The notes under the pieces: model-generated | Told to the model about the DNA's origin: nothing | Seen by the model: only the letters and a program-made list of their open reading frames with translations | The model's database searches: none | Made by a program: the position numbers and the translations under genes | Shown here: one piece after another, positions 24,333 through 33,084 of the stretch | How positions within the stretch are numbered: the stretch's first letter is position 1 | Layout: each line of letters starts with the position of its first letter | From: Streptomyces sp. ML-6 | GTDB lineage: Bacteria; Actinomycetota; Actinomycetes; Streptomycetales; Streptomycetaceae | Assembly (NCBI RefSeq): GCF_030116705.1 | Contig: NZ_JAOTIK010000001.1 | Location: 2,623,001 to 2,687,000, forward strand | DNA: 64,000 nt | Reading direction: 5' to 3'

Positions 24333-25622
24333 ATGCGAAAGACCTCCCCCACTGTCCCCGTGCTCGCCCTGGGCGTGTTCGGGATCATCACCACCGAGAT
24401 GGGCATGGTCGGCGTACTCCCCCGGGTCTCGGCCGAACTCGGCGTCAGCCCGTCCGCCGCCGGCTGGCTCGTCGGGGTCTTCGCCCTGGTCATCGCGGTG
24501 TCCGGGCCGTTCACCACGCTGCTCACCTCCGGCATCGACCGCAAGAAGGTGCTCGCTTCGGCGATCGCAGTGTTCGCCGTGTCCAACGCCGTCTACGCGC
24601 TCACCACGCAGTACGAGGTGATGCTCGCCTTCCGTGTCGTCCCCGCGCTCTTCCACCCCGTGTTCTTCGCGGTCGCGCTCGCGACCGCGGCCCGGACGGT
24701 GCCCGCCGAGGACGCGACGCGGGCCACGACGACCGTGTTCGCCGGGGTCACCGTCGGTTTCGCGTTCGGGGTGCCGCTGACCTCGTACCTCGCGGAGCAC
24801 CTGTCGCTGGCGGCGGCGTTCTGGTTCGGTGCACTCGTCAACCTGGCCGCCTTCCTCGGCATCCTGCGCTTCGTCCCGCCCATGCCCGTCGCGCAGGGCC
24901 AACGACTCTCCTACGCCGACCAGTTGGGCATTCTGAAACGGCCCCGCATATGGCTGACCATCGTGTCCGTCGTCCTCGTCTTCGCCGCGATGTTCTCGAT
25001 CTACGGCTACTTCGCCGAGTTCCTGGGCCAGGTCACGCACATGGACGGCACCTGGGTCAGCGCCATGCTGATGGCGTTCGGCATCGTGATGATCCTCGGG
25101 AACTTCGCCTTCGGCGGCCTGCTGCGCCGCGGCCTCGTCCGTACCGTCGTCGCCTACCCGGTGCTGTGCCTGCTGGTGTACGTACTGCTGTACACCATCG
25201 GCCCGCTGCTCGCGCCGATGGTTCCGGCGGTACTGGTCTGGGGCGCCGTGCACTCGGGCGGGCTCGTCGTGAGCCAGAGCTGGCTGGGGCGGGACGCCGG
25301 CGACGCGCCCGAGTTCGGCAACAGCCTCTTCATCTCCTTCTCGAATCTCGGCATCACTGCGGGCACCGCGCTCGGCGGCTGGGTCATGGCCGGCTGGGGA
25401 ACCCGGCAACTCCCCTTCACCGGAATCGGGTTCGCGGTGGCCGCACTGATCGTCATAACCCTGCGGCTGGGGCTGGACCGAAGGCGTGGGCACGGGCGCG
25501 GGCGCGGACAGGGGCATGGACGGGGGCCGGTCTCCGCCGGTGGCGGGCGGGGCCGGGCTGGTGGACGGGTGCCCGGGGCGAAGGGGAAGAAGGTGGAGAA
25601 GGTGGAGAAGGGGGGCACCTGA
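24333..25622 (+). CDS. MFS transporter, DHA1/AraJ-like efflux
   Basis: A 429-residue, 12-helix transporter of the drug:H+ antiporter-1 type. The first helix reads VPVLALGVFGIITTEMGMVGVLP, and the antiporter-type loop is TTLLTSGIDRKKVLA. It is likely an exporter of a small organic compound or sugar; the substrate cannot be read from sequence. It probably responds to the ArsR regulator immediately upstream. The last 45 residues are Gly/Arg-rich then KKVEKVEKGG, an unusual disordered basic tail. The ribosome site AGAAAGG is rather far from ATG 24333. Confidence 0.85.
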   Translation: MRKTSPTVPVLALGVFGIITTEMGMVGVLPRVSAELGVSPSAAGWLVGVFALVIAVSGPFTTLLTSGIDRKKVLASAIAVFAVSNAVYALTTQYEVMLAFRVVPALFHPVFFAVALATAARTVPAEDATRATTTVFAGVTVGFAFGVPLTSYLAEHLSLAAAFWFGALVNLAAFLGILRFVPPMPVAQGQRLSYADQLGILKRPRIWLTIVSVVLVFAAMFSIYGYFAEFLGQVTHMDGTWVSAMLMAFGIVMILGNFAFGGLLRRGLVRTVVAYPVLCLLVYVLLYTIGPLLAPMVPAVLVWGAVHSGGLVVSQSWLGRDAGDAPEFGNSLFISFSNLGITAGTALGGWVMAGWGTRQLPFTGIGFAVAALIVITLRLGLDRRRGHGRGRGQGHGRGPVSAGGGRGRAGGRVPGAKGKKVEKVEKGGT

Positions 25623-26070
25623 GAGGGGTGGGGGGACGGGGTGCGTGTCAGGTTGTTGCAAAACCGGCCGGACGGCCCTGGGCGCCCCTGTTGTTGCGCG
25701 TCTTCCGGGAGACCGCCCCTCCCTGCGGGTACGCGACCATCGCCCGGGAGGCCCTGGACGGTTCCAGCACCACAACGCGCATGGTGGAGGCCGCCTCGCG
25801 CGGTGGTGGTGATGCGGGCGGCGACGGCTGACGGCCGGTACGACGACGGGGTCGAAAACCGCCTCGTCGGTGACGGGCATGCGGCCGAACGAGTGGGTCA
25901 TTCGTCGACTTCGGGGCGCGACGCCCGGGGTTTCGGGAGACTGTCGGTCAGCGCTGACGGCGGTGATCGAACAGTTCGCTTCGAAGGGGCAATTTCCGGC
26001 CACAACACAACACCCCTTACCCTGCGGTACATCGATCACCAACGGTCGGCCGGGACAGAAGGGCGACAAC
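25623..26070. other. Intergenic region, no gene supported
   Basis: This 448-bp gap between two same-strand genes contains no convincing coding frame. The last 150 bp are richer in A and T and should hold the promoter of the histone-like gene. No clear terminator for the MFS gene was found. Confidence 0.45.
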
Positions 26071-27042
26071 ATGACCTCAGAGACCAGCACACTGGTCACC
26101 ATCGAAGCGACAACTACCTTGCTGGAGGCGGAACTTCCGCGCCTCGAACAGCACCAGCAGACTCTGGAGAAGGAACTTTCCGCCGTCACCGGACGGTTGG
26201 AGTCGGTACGGACCGCGCTGACGGCGCTGCGCGCGCTGTCGTCCGCCCCGGTTCCGGTTCCCGTCGCGGACGACAGTGCCGACGACGCGGAGCCGAAGGC
26301 CGCGGCGGAAGCGGACGGGGCCGAGGCCGTCGAGGCCGGGACGGTGAGCATTCCCGCCGCCAGGATTCCGCGGCAGGCGCAGGACTCCGTCGACTCCGCC
26401 GTTCAGGAGGAGGCCGCGCAGGCGCCGGTGGAGGCCGCACAGGAACCGGCGGAAGTGGCACAGGAGTCGGCGGAGGCCGCCCAGGAATCGGCGGAGACCG
26501 CGTCCGCCCCCGCGCGTCGCCGTGCGCGCAAGGCTCCTGCCGCGCCCAAGGGCCGCAAGCGGGCCGCCGCCAAGCCGAAGGCCGAGCGCGGCCGGGCCGC
26601 CAAGAAGGCGGTCACCGACACTCCCGCGTCCACCGAGGCCGAGGCCGAGGCCGACAAGGGTGCCGAGGCCACGGATTCCGAGGCCCCCGCCAAGGTGACC
26701 AAGGCGGCCCGGAGCACGAAGTCCGCCGCCACGCAGGCCAAGAAGGCCACCAAGGCCGCCAAGGCCACCCGGTCCACGAAGGCCAAGGCCGCGGCCACGG
26801 CTGCGAAGAAGACGGCTGCCGCACCGGCCGGTGACGACAGCGGCAGCCTCACCGAGCTGGTCATGAAGGTGCTGGCCGCGTCCGGCGACGCCGCCGTCCG
26901 CGCCCGTGACGTCACGGAGGCCCTGGGGCGCGAGCTCACCCCCAACGGCATCAACACCGTGCGCAGCACCCTCGACCGGCTCGTCGCCACCTCCCGGGCC
27001 CACCGCGCCGGCCGGGGCCTCTACCAGGCGCCCATCAACTGA
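26071..27042 (+). CDS. Histone H1-like winged-helix protein
   Basis: A 323-residue protein in three parts. Residues 1-60 predict a coiled coil (LEAELPRLEQHQQTLEKEL). Residues 70-260 are disordered: first acidic Glu/Ala repeats (AQESAEAAQESAE), then Lys/Ala tracts like eukaryotic histone H1 tails (AKKATKAAKATRSTKAKAAA). The C-terminal 60 residues form a winged helix (SLTELVMKVLAASGDAAVRA, RDVTEALGRELTPNGINTVRSTLDRLV). A nucleoid-associated or DNA-bridging role is inferred. ATG 26071 is chosen; the upstream extension lacks similarity. The gene ends at a perfect terminator. Confidence 0.7.
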   Translation: MTSETSTLVTIEATTTLLEAELPRLEQHQQTLEKELSAVTGRLESVRTALTALRALSSAPVPVPVADDSADDAEPKAAAEADGAEAVEAGTVSIPAARIPRQAQDSVDSAVQEEAAQAPVEAAQEPAEVAQESAEAAQESAETASAPARRRARKAPAAPKGRKRAAAKPKAERGRAAKKAVTDTPASTEAEAEADKGAEATDSEAPAKVTKAARSTKSAATQAKKATKAAKATRSTKAKAAATAAKKTAAAPAGDDSGSLTELVMKVLAASGDAAVRARDVTEALGRELTPNGINTVRSTLDRLVATSRAHRAGRGLYQAPIN

Positions 27043-27060
27043 CGCGTCCGACAAGGGAAT

Positions 27061-27105
27061 TGCCGGGTGCCGGTGCCGCTGATCCGGCGGCACCGGCACC
27101 CGGCA
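27061..27105. terminator. Perfect 19-bp terminator hairpin
   Basis: Arms 27061-27079 and 27087-27105 are exact inverted repeats of 19 bp around a 7-nt loop (tgatccg). It follows the histone-like gene by 18 bp. Confidence 0.9.
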
Positions 27106-27148
27106 AACCTGTTGGATGAGGCAGAACACCGGTCTGTAGGTTGCGGCC

Positions 27149-27625
27149 ATGACCTCATCGCTCCGCCTCGAAAAAATCACCTCGGACAACGTCGAGGCCG
27201 CCTGTGCCCTGGAAGTACGGCCCGACCAGGAGGGACTGGTGAAGCCGGTCGCCTGGTCGCTGGCCCAGGCCTACGCGACCCCCGACATCGCCTGGCCCCG
27301 ACTGGTCCTCGACGGTGAACGGCTCGTCGGTTTCGTGATGGCCTTCTTCGACGTCCGGTTCGACCCGGACAACCCCGGGGACCGGCTCCGTTCCGGGCTG
27401 TGGCGACTGAACATCGCCGCCGGTCAGCAGGGTCGGGGCTACGGCCGTTTCGCCGTGGAGGCGGTGTGCGAGGAGATCCGGCGGCGGGGGCGGAACCGTG
27501 TGACCGTGACCTGGGTTCCCGGCGCGCACGGGCCCGAGGGGTTCTATCTCGGGCTCGGGTTCAAGCTGACCGGGGAGATGAGCGGGGACCAGGTCGTGGG
27601 TGAACTGGAGCTCGAAGACGAGTAG
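27149..27625 (+). CDS. GNAT-family N-acetyltransferase (spermidine/BltD-like)
   Basis: A 158-residue GNAT protein. The acetyl-CoA loop reads AAGQQGRGYGRFAVEAV, preceded by LVGFVMAFFDVRFDP and followed by RNRVTVTWVPGAHGPEGFYLGLGFKLTGE. It resembles spermidine or polyamine acetyltransferases of the BltD/PaiA kind. The substrate is not certain. The stop is followed within 14 bp by tandem 36-bp repeats. Confidence 0.82.
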   Translation: MTSSLRLEKITSDNVEAACALEVRPDQEGLVKPVAWSLAQAYATPDIAWPRLVLDGERLVGFVMAFFDVRFDPDNPGDRLRSGLWRLNIAAGQQGRGYGRFAVEAVCEEIRRRGRNRVTVTWVPGAHGPEGFYLGLGFKLTGEMSGDQVVGELELEDE

Positions 27626-27638
27626 TCGGGCGGTCGGG

Positions 27639-27710
27639 GTGGCTGGGGCGGGTGAAGTGGCTGGGACGGCTGGAGTGGCTGGGGCGGGTGAAGTGGCTGG
27701 GACGGCTGGA
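27639..27710. repeat. Two perfect 36-bp tandem repeats
   Basis: Units 27639-27674 and 27675-27710 are identical; each is made of two similar 18-mers beginning GTGGCTGGG, and a partial third unit follows. The array lies directly after the GNAT stop. Up to 27920 the rest of this gap shows no gene. Confidence 0.85.
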
Positions 27711-27920
27711 GTGGCTGGGGTGGCCCAGCCGATCCGTGCCGGGCGGGTGTGCGAGTGAGCAGGTGAGGGCGGGGGCCCGTCCGTGGGTGTCGCTCGTTCC
27801 GCAGGTGTTGCTCTGGCCGGAAATGACCACTGGGGTGGTGTTCCCCGGCCGACGGCCGTACGGGCGGGCCGGTCATCACACCGTGCGGACCCGCCCCGCC
27901 CGGGTCCGTGCCACGCGGCC

Positions 27921-28454
27921 TCACCTCACATGGGCGGCGATGATCCGCGCGCACTCCATGGATTCCCGCCGCGTCGTGTCCACTTCCAGGTCGTAGGTCA
28001 CGCCCTGGTGCACCATCTCCGCCTGCGAGGCCGCCATGCCGGGAATCCGGTCGCCCCGCGCGGTCTCACGGCCCTCGGCGACGGCGGCATCGCACCGGAC
28101 GCCGACCCACAACACCCCCACCCCGTCGAGCGCCTGCTGCCAGCGCCGCTGGGATTCGGCACCGCCGCAGAAGACCTCGTCGACGACGATCCCGGCCCCC
28201 GCGCGTGCCATCGCGGCAACGCCCTCGATCCACGCGGCCTCCAGCTCCCGGAACCCGGGGCCGACGGCCACCCCGCCGTCGGGGGCGAAGTCGATTCCCT
28301 CGTCCGACGCCTGCATGGACACGGGCATCGCGGCGATCAGTGTGTCCACCCCGAGCAGAAGCCATTTGTCCGGCAGCACCGCCTGCAGGCATCGGCCGAT
28401 CCCGGTCTTCCCCGAACTGGAACCGCCGTTGAGCACGATCATGCGTGTCTTCAT
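27921..28454 (-). CDS. Chloramphenicol phosphotransferase-like kinase
   Basis: A 177-residue P-loop kinase. Walker A is [13 protein letters not shown], followed by [11 protein letters not shown] with the Asp used as catalytic base in the CPT family. Further on are [18 protein letters not shown] and the C-terminal [14 protein letters not shown]. The length matches the chloramphenicol 3-O-phosphotransferase of S. venezuelae (about 178 residues). Many soil actinobacteria carry such homologues away from chloramphenicol clusters, so activity on this antibiotic is probable but not proven. Confidence 0.82.
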   Translation of the reverse strand: MKTRMIVLNGGSSSGKTGIGRCLQAVLPDKWLLLGVDTLIAAMPVSMQASDEGIDFAPDGGVAVGPGFRELEAAWIEGVAAMARAGAGIVVDEVFCGGAESQRRWQQALDGVGVLWVGVRCDAAVAEGRETARGDRIPGMAASQAEMVHQGVTYDLEVDTTRRESMECARIIAAHVR

Positions 28455-28666
28455 CGGATCACACTAAAGCGTGCATTCAACGTTCCAGGAGCGGGGCCCG
28501 GTCCTTCCCGAACTCCCGCGCAGGTTACGGGCATGCCCCGGTTGGCGTCGGAAGAACCGATTCGGCAGCTGCCATCCGGGTGGTGGGGCCCGGCTTTCGA
28601 CGGTGACCGCAGTTCAGCGGCACAGACTTGGGCCGGTTCCGATCCCCCACCAAGGAGTGCCCTTCC

Positions 28667-29014
28667 ATGCGTCTTCGTTCCACCGTGGCAACCGCCCTCG
28701 GCGCGCTCGCGCTCGTCGTCGCCCTGTCGGCCCCCGCCCACGCGGCCACCGGGGACTTCTCGTACACGTACACCGGTCTCGACGGCTCGCCGCAGGTGGG
28801 CTTCCTCATCGACCCGCCGAGCCGGGTGTGCATCACACTGCCCGAGGTCGCCGACCCCAGCTCGTCGTACCCGGCCCACACCCCGCAGAACCTCACCGAC
28901 TCCAGCGCGACGGTCTTCACCGGACCCGGTTGCCAGGGCGACTACTTCACTCTGCGGCCCGAGGGCGGCCACGCCTCCAGCCGGCTGAAACTGCGTTCGG
29001 TCGTCTTCAGCTGA
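28667..29014 (+). CDS. Small secreted protein
   Basis: A 115-residue precursor with a textbook signal peptide (RLRSTVATALGALALVVALSAPAHA, cleavage after AHA). The mature chain of about 87 residues has two Cys (RVCITLP and GCQGDY), probably one disulfide, and starts ATGDFSYTYTGLDG. An AAGGAG ribosome site lies well placed before ATG 28667. Similar small proteins are common in Streptomyces secretomes; function unknown. Confidence 0.8.
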   Translation: MRLRSTVATALGALALVVALSAPAHAATGDFSYTYTGLDGSPQVGFLIDPPSRVCITLPEVADPSSSYPAHTPQNLTDSSATVFTGPGCQGDYFTLRPEGGHASSRLKLRSVVFS

Positions 29015-29017
29015 TCC

Positions 29018-29079
29018 GGCCGTCGCGCCGCGATCCGCCCGCTGCCCCGCCCGCAGTGGCCGTCGCGCCGCGATCCGCC
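29018..29079. repeat. 22-bp direct repeat
   Basis: The same 22 bases, beginning GGCCGTCGCGCC, occur at 29018-29039 and 29058-29079, after the secreted-protein gene. No function is apparent. Confidence 0.7.
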
Positions 29080-29195
29080 TCATGTGACCGCCGTCGCCCC
29101 GGTACAAGCCGTGCCCGGTACGAACCGGGCCCCGCGCCCGTACCGGCCGTACCGGCCCTCCCGACGCGTACGCCCCCGTCCCGTACCGGTCGTTC

Positions 29196-30008
29196 TCAGC
29201 CCGCCAGCGTTCTGCGCAGGGCCTCGGCGAACCCGTCCGGGTCCTCCAGGAAACCCGCGTGGTCACCGGGGAACTCGGCCGGGCGCGTACCGAGCAGTTC
29301 CGCCAGCACGACGGACGTCCGGTACGTGATCAGGTCCTTCGAGGCGACGCCGACCCCGACGACGACCCGGGTCGGTGCGGCCGTCAGCGCGGGGACGTCG
29401 GGCAGGTAGCCGGCGGTGGCCCGCAGGTCGTGGCCGAAGAAGCGGTCGCCGTTGGCGACGTCCTGCGCCGAGGGCTCGCCGTGCGGGCCGGCGGGGGCCT
29501 CCTCGCAGCTCTCGTCGTCGAAGCCCGCGCCGGTCATGAACTTCGCCCATGCCGCGCCCTGGCCCTCCCGGTGGAAGGTCTCGATGATGTCCTCGGTCAG
29601 GGCGCGGTGCTCGGCCGCGTCGGGGAGGATCTCCATGACGGGCGGCTCGTGCGCGACGAGCGTCCGGACCCGGCCGGGGTGGCGGGTGACGAGCGCCAGC
29701 CCGGTCACCGCGCCGCCGCTGCTGCCGAACACGTCGGCCGAATCGGCCCCGAGCGCGTCCAGGATCGCCGCCACATCGTCCGCCCGCCGGTCGACCGCGG
29801 TGTCCTCGTCGGGGTCGTCGAGGGTGCTGCCGGAGATGCCCCTCGGGTCGTGGGTGACGACGGTGTGGTCGCCCGCGAGCGCGTCGGCCAGCGACGCGAA
29901 GGCCGCGGCCTCCATCGGCGACCCCATGAGCAGCAGCAACGGCCCCGAGCCGCGCACCTCGTAGTGCAGGTGCGCGCCGGGTACCCGAAGAGTGTGGATG
30001 GTGGTCAT
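29196..30008 (-). CDS. Alpha/beta hydrolase
   Basis: A 270-residue hydrolase: LHYEVRGSGPLLLLMGSP gives the oxyanion region, VFGSSGGAVTGLALV the nucleophile elbow with Ser, and DHAGFLEDPDGFAEAL the catalytic His near the C-terminus. GDHTVVTHDPRGISGS follows family practice. Substrate not predictable. ATG 30008 has GGAAGG nine bases upstream; the longer frame begins inside a repetitive region. Confidence 0.85.
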   Translation of the reverse strand: MTTIHTLRVPGAHLHYEVRGSGPLLLLMGSPMEAAAFASLADALAGDHTVVTHDPRGISGSTLDDPDEDTAVDRRADDVAAILDALGADSADVFGSSGGAVTGLALVTRHPGRVRTLVAHEPPVMEILPDAAEHRALTEDIIETFHREGQGAAWAKFMTGAGFDDESCEEAPAGPHGEPSAQDVANGDRFFGHDLRATAGYLPDVPALTAAPTRVVVGVGVASKDLITYRTSVVLAELLGTRPAEFPGDHAGFLEDPDGFAEALRRTLAG

Positions 30009-30158
30009 GCCGGTGGTCCTTCCTCCGTCGGCAGCCCGTGGTCGGGGTGCCGTTGTGATGACGGAGGTATGACTCCGGCCGCCGGGAAAACTCATCGCCC
30101 GGCCGACCGGCAGTGGCAACAACAACGGTGCAGTGGCAGGGCCAGCGGCAGCAGCAGC

Positions 30159-30190
30159 AGTGGCAGTGGCAGTGGCAGTGGCAGTGGCAG
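30159..30190. repeat. Hexanucleotide AGTGGC repeat
   Basis: About five consecutive AGTGGC units lie just after the stop of the minus-strand lipoprotein gene, with related CAG-rich sequence around them. It is a simple repeat likely to vary in copy number. Confidence 0.8.
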
Positions 30191-30198
30191 CAACGGTG

Positions 30199-30777
30199 TC
30201 AGCGGTAGTCCTCGGGGTGGCCCTGCATCCAGGCGTTGATGTGGTCGCGGGTCCCGATCAGTTCGGAACGGTGCTTCTCCAGGTTGGCCGTGGAGGTGTC
30301 GCCGTTCAGCGCCGTGCGCAGGGTGCCGATCCGGGCGATCGGCTCCTTGAAGTGGCCGGGGCCCTTGGGGTCCGCCTTCATCGCCTTGTCCAGGCGCGTC
30401 AGTTCGTCGTGGACCCGGCCCAGGAAGTGGGCGCAGTTCGACGATCCCGGGGTGCAGTCGTCGTTCAGCGTGGCCTGGAGCCCGGCGAAGGCGTCGCGCA
30501 CGGCCTCGGGGCGGTTGCGGGCGGCCTCGGCGGCGGCCTCCGCCTCCGCCACCGCGTCGGCCTCTTCCTCGGCGCTCCGCTCCGCCTCGGCCGCTTCGGC
30601 GGCCCGGGAGGCGGCTGCGGCGTTCGCGGACGGTGCCACGTAGGGAACGTCACCGCCCGGCCCCTGCGAGGTGTCGGCGGTCGAACAACCCACCAGGAGC
30701 GTGCCGAGAACCACCCCCGCCGCCCCCGTCGTCATGGCTCTCGCGGCGCCGCGGATGCGGCTGGAACGGTTGAACAT
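30199..30777 (-). CDS. Putative lipoprotein
   Basis: A 192-residue protein with a lipoprotein signal (GAAGVVLGTLLVGC, lipobox LVGC). The mature part has an Ala/Glu-rich helical stretch (about 55-90) and a compact C-terminal domain with two Cys (DDCTPGSSNCAHFLGR). It should be anchored outside the membrane. Function unknown. The start is ATG 30777; the extra upstream frame is Arg/Gly-rich and unsupported. Confidence 0.75.
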   Translation of the reverse strand: MFNRSSRIRGAARAMTTGAAGVVLGTLLVGCSTADTSQGPGGDVPYVAPSANAAAASRAAEAAEAERSAEEEADAVAEAEAAAEAARNRPEAVRDAFAGLQATLNDDCTPGSSNCAHFLGRVHDELTRLDKAMKADPKGPGHFKEPIARIGTLRTALNGDTSTANLEKHRSELIGTRDHINAWMQGHPEDYR

Positions 30778-30998
30778 GGGCCCCCTCGTCCGGTTGCGCC
30801 AGACCCTACCGGCCCGGTCCGAACCGGCCCTGCTCCGCCCGGACCGGTTCTGCCCCGCCCCGTCCTGCCCGGGTCGATTCGGCCCGGCCCTGCTCCGGCC
30901 TGCGTCCCGGGGCGGACGCCTGTGCACCCCCTCGGCGACCGCTGTCCCCGGCATCGGGTTAGCCTCGAAGACCCGGGCCCGGCCCGGACTACCGAGAC

Positions 30999-31322
30999 AT
31001 GAAGGCGATGGTGGCGGCGATGGCGAAGGTTCCGGCAGCGGCGGTGGCGGCGAGCGGGCTGGTCGGCGGGTACGCCGTCGCGCGGTGGACCAGGAAGCGG
31101 CCGCTGGGCGGGGTGGCCCTCGCCGCCGCGGGCACCGCCGCCGCCTACGAGTGGAACCGGCAGGCGGGACCGCGCGCGGCCGTCGGGCTGACCACGGCGT
31201 ACGTCGCCGCGTTCGCCGGTTCGCACCCGCTGGCCAAGAAGGTCGGCGCCTGGCCCGCCGTCTTCGCCGTGGCGGGCGGCATGGCCGCCGCGTCGTGGGC
31301 GGTCACCCGCCGGGCGGCCTGA
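30999..31322 (+). CDS. Small membrane protein, unknown function
   Basis: A 107-residue Ala-rich protein with about four short hydrophobic segments (AAAVAASGLVGGYAVA, GVALAAAGTAAAYEW, AVGLTTAYVAAFAGS, WPAVFAVAGGMAAASWAV). It belongs to no family recognised here. It is divergent from the lipoprotein gene. The 160 bp after it contain GGCAC repeats and no gene. Confidence 0.65.
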   Translation: MKAMVAAMAKVPAAAVAASGLVGGYAVARWTRKRPLGGVALAAAGTAAAYEWNRQAGPRAAVGLTTAYVAAFAGSHPLAKKVGAWPAVFAVAGGMAAASWAVTRRAA

Positions 31323-31482
31323 AGCACGCGTACGCGACGGGGGCTGCGAACCGCGTACGTGTCGGCCCGCTGTCCCACACGCGGCACGGCACGGCACGGC
31401 ATGCAGGGCAGGGCACGGCACAGCACGGAGGAGGGGCGGAGGCCCACCGGCCCCCGCCCCTCCTCCGCACTCCCCTGTGCCC

Positions 31483-32946
31483 CTACGCCCCCAGCGCCCA
31501 GGACACCGTGTAGATCAGCAGGCCCGCCAGGGCGCCCACCACCGTGCCGTTGATCCGGATGAACTGCAGGTCACGGCCGATGTGGGCCTCGATCTTCTTC
31601 GATGTCTGCTCCGCGTCCCAGCTCGCGACCGTGTCGCTGATCAGCGACGTGATCTCCGTGCGGTACGTCGTGACGACGTAGACCGCCGCGTCCTCCAGCC
31701 AGCCGTCCAGCTTCGCCTGGAGCCGGTCGTCCGTCGCCAGCCGCGCCCCCAGCCCCATCAGTGAGGCCCGCGCGCGCAGCCGCAGCTCGCTCTGCTCGTC
31801 CTCCGCCGCCGCGATGATCATCGAGCGCACGGACGACCAGGCCGAGGCGATGACGTCCTGAACCTCGCCGCGCCCCAGGATCTCCGACTTCAGCCGCTCC
31901 ACCCGGGCCCGGGTGTCCGAGTCCGTCTGGAGGTCGGACGCGAAGTCCGTCAGGAACGTGTCGATCGAGGCGCGCGCCGGGTGCCCCGGCATGTCCCGCA
32001 TCTCCGTGACGAACCGCAGCAGCTCCTTGTAGACCCGCTCCCCGACCCGCTTGTCCACGAACCGCGGCGTCCAGCCCGGCGCCCCGCCCTGCACCGCCTC
32101 CATCACCGAGTCGCCGTGCAGCACCAGCCAGTCGTGGGCGCGCGTGCAGACCAGGTCCACCACCCGGCGGTGGCCGCCGTCGGCGACGACCTTCTCCAGC
32201 ATCTTCCCGAGGCCGGGGCCGATCTCCACCGCGTTCGCCCGCCGGGTGATCGCCTCGCCCACCACGGCCTGCACATCGGCGTCCCGCAGCACGGTCAGCG
32301 CGCCGCGCAGCGCGGTCGACAGCTCGGCGGTGACCCGGTCCGCGTGCTCCGGCTCGGCCAGCCAGGCACCGAGCCTCCGCCCGACGCCCAGGCCGTGGAT
32401 CCGGCCCCGCACGACGTCGCCGGAGAGGAAGTTCTCGCCGACGAAGGAACCCAGGGAGGCCCCCAGCTGGTCCTTCTTGGTGGGAATGATGGCGGTGTGC
32501 GGGATCGGCAGGCCGAGCGGGCGCTTGAAGAGCGCCGTGACGGCGAACCAGTCGGCCAGCGCGCCCACCATGCCCGCCTCGGCGGCCGCGGCGACGAAGC
32601 CCGGCCAGCCGCCCACCCCCTCGTTCTTCGCCCAGGTGGCGAGTACGTACACGAGCGCGACCAGCAGGAGGAGACCCGTGGCCGTGGTCTTCATCCGGCG
32701 CACGCCGCGCCGCTTCTCCTCGTCGGCCGCCGTGTACGCGAACGAGGCGAGGGGAGCCGGGCGGTCACCGGGGACGGTACGGGCCGCGCCCGCCGCCCGC
32801 CCCGGCCGCCGTACACCCCGCGCCCCTGCCGGTCCGGTGCGGTCCTGCTCCGAACCGGTCCCGGCCTCTTCCGGTCCGGTGCGGTCCTCTTCCGAACCGG
32901 GTCGTTCCTCCGGTCCGGTCCGATCGATCCGTTCCATCCGCTCCAC
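31483..32946 (-). CDS. DUF445-family membrane protein
   Basis: A DUF445 protein of up to 487 residues. A membrane helix (TGLLLLVALVYVLATWA) and the segment GALADWFAVTALFKRPLGLPIPHTAIIP are diagnostic. Long amphipathic helices follow, and a second membrane helix closes the protein (GTVVGALAGLLIYTVSWAL). DUF445 proteins are conserved bacterial membrane proteins of unknown role. The first 65 residues are repeats of the RTGPEE/GSEQDRTGP type absent from relatives I know, so the true start may be further in, before LASFAYTAADEEKRRG. Confidence 0.8.
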   Translation of the reverse strand: MERMERIDRTGPEERPGSEEDRTGPEEAGTGSEQDRTGPAGARGVRRPGRAAGAARTVPGDRPAPLASFAYTAADEEKRRGVRRMKTTATGLLLLVALVYVLATWAKNEGVGGWPGFVAAAAEAGMVGALADWFAVTALFKRPLGLPIPHTAIIPTKKDQLGASLGSFVGENFLSGDVVRGRIHGLGVGRRLGAWLAEPEHADRVTAELSTALRGALTVLRDADVQAVVGEAITRRANAVEIGPGLGKMLEKVVADGGHRRVVDLVCTRAHDWLVLHGDSVMEAVQGGAPGWTPRFVDKRVGERVYKELLRFVTEMRDMPGHPARASIDTFLTDFASDLQTDSDTRARVERLKSEILGRGEVQDVIASAWSSVRSMIIAAAEDEQSELRLRARASLMGLGARLATDDRLQAKLDGWLEDAAVYVVTTYRTEITSLISDTVASWDAEQTSKKIEAHIGRDLQFIRINGTVVGALAGLLIYTVSWALGA

Positions 32947-33084
32947 CCGTCCGCGTACGCCCCGCTCCCGGTGCCCCGTACGCCATTGTGCCTACCTGAC
33001 CTACTCCCGGGCCGCACGCCGAGTTCCCGACGACCTGTCCCATCATGGGACCAGCACAATCGATCATGAGGAGATCCACCGACC

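Noticed and set aside
27652..27996. Frame encoding KWLGRLEWLGRV-type repeats
   Set aside because: It is produced by the 36-bp tandem repeat, has no credible ribosome site, and runs antisense into the CPT gene.
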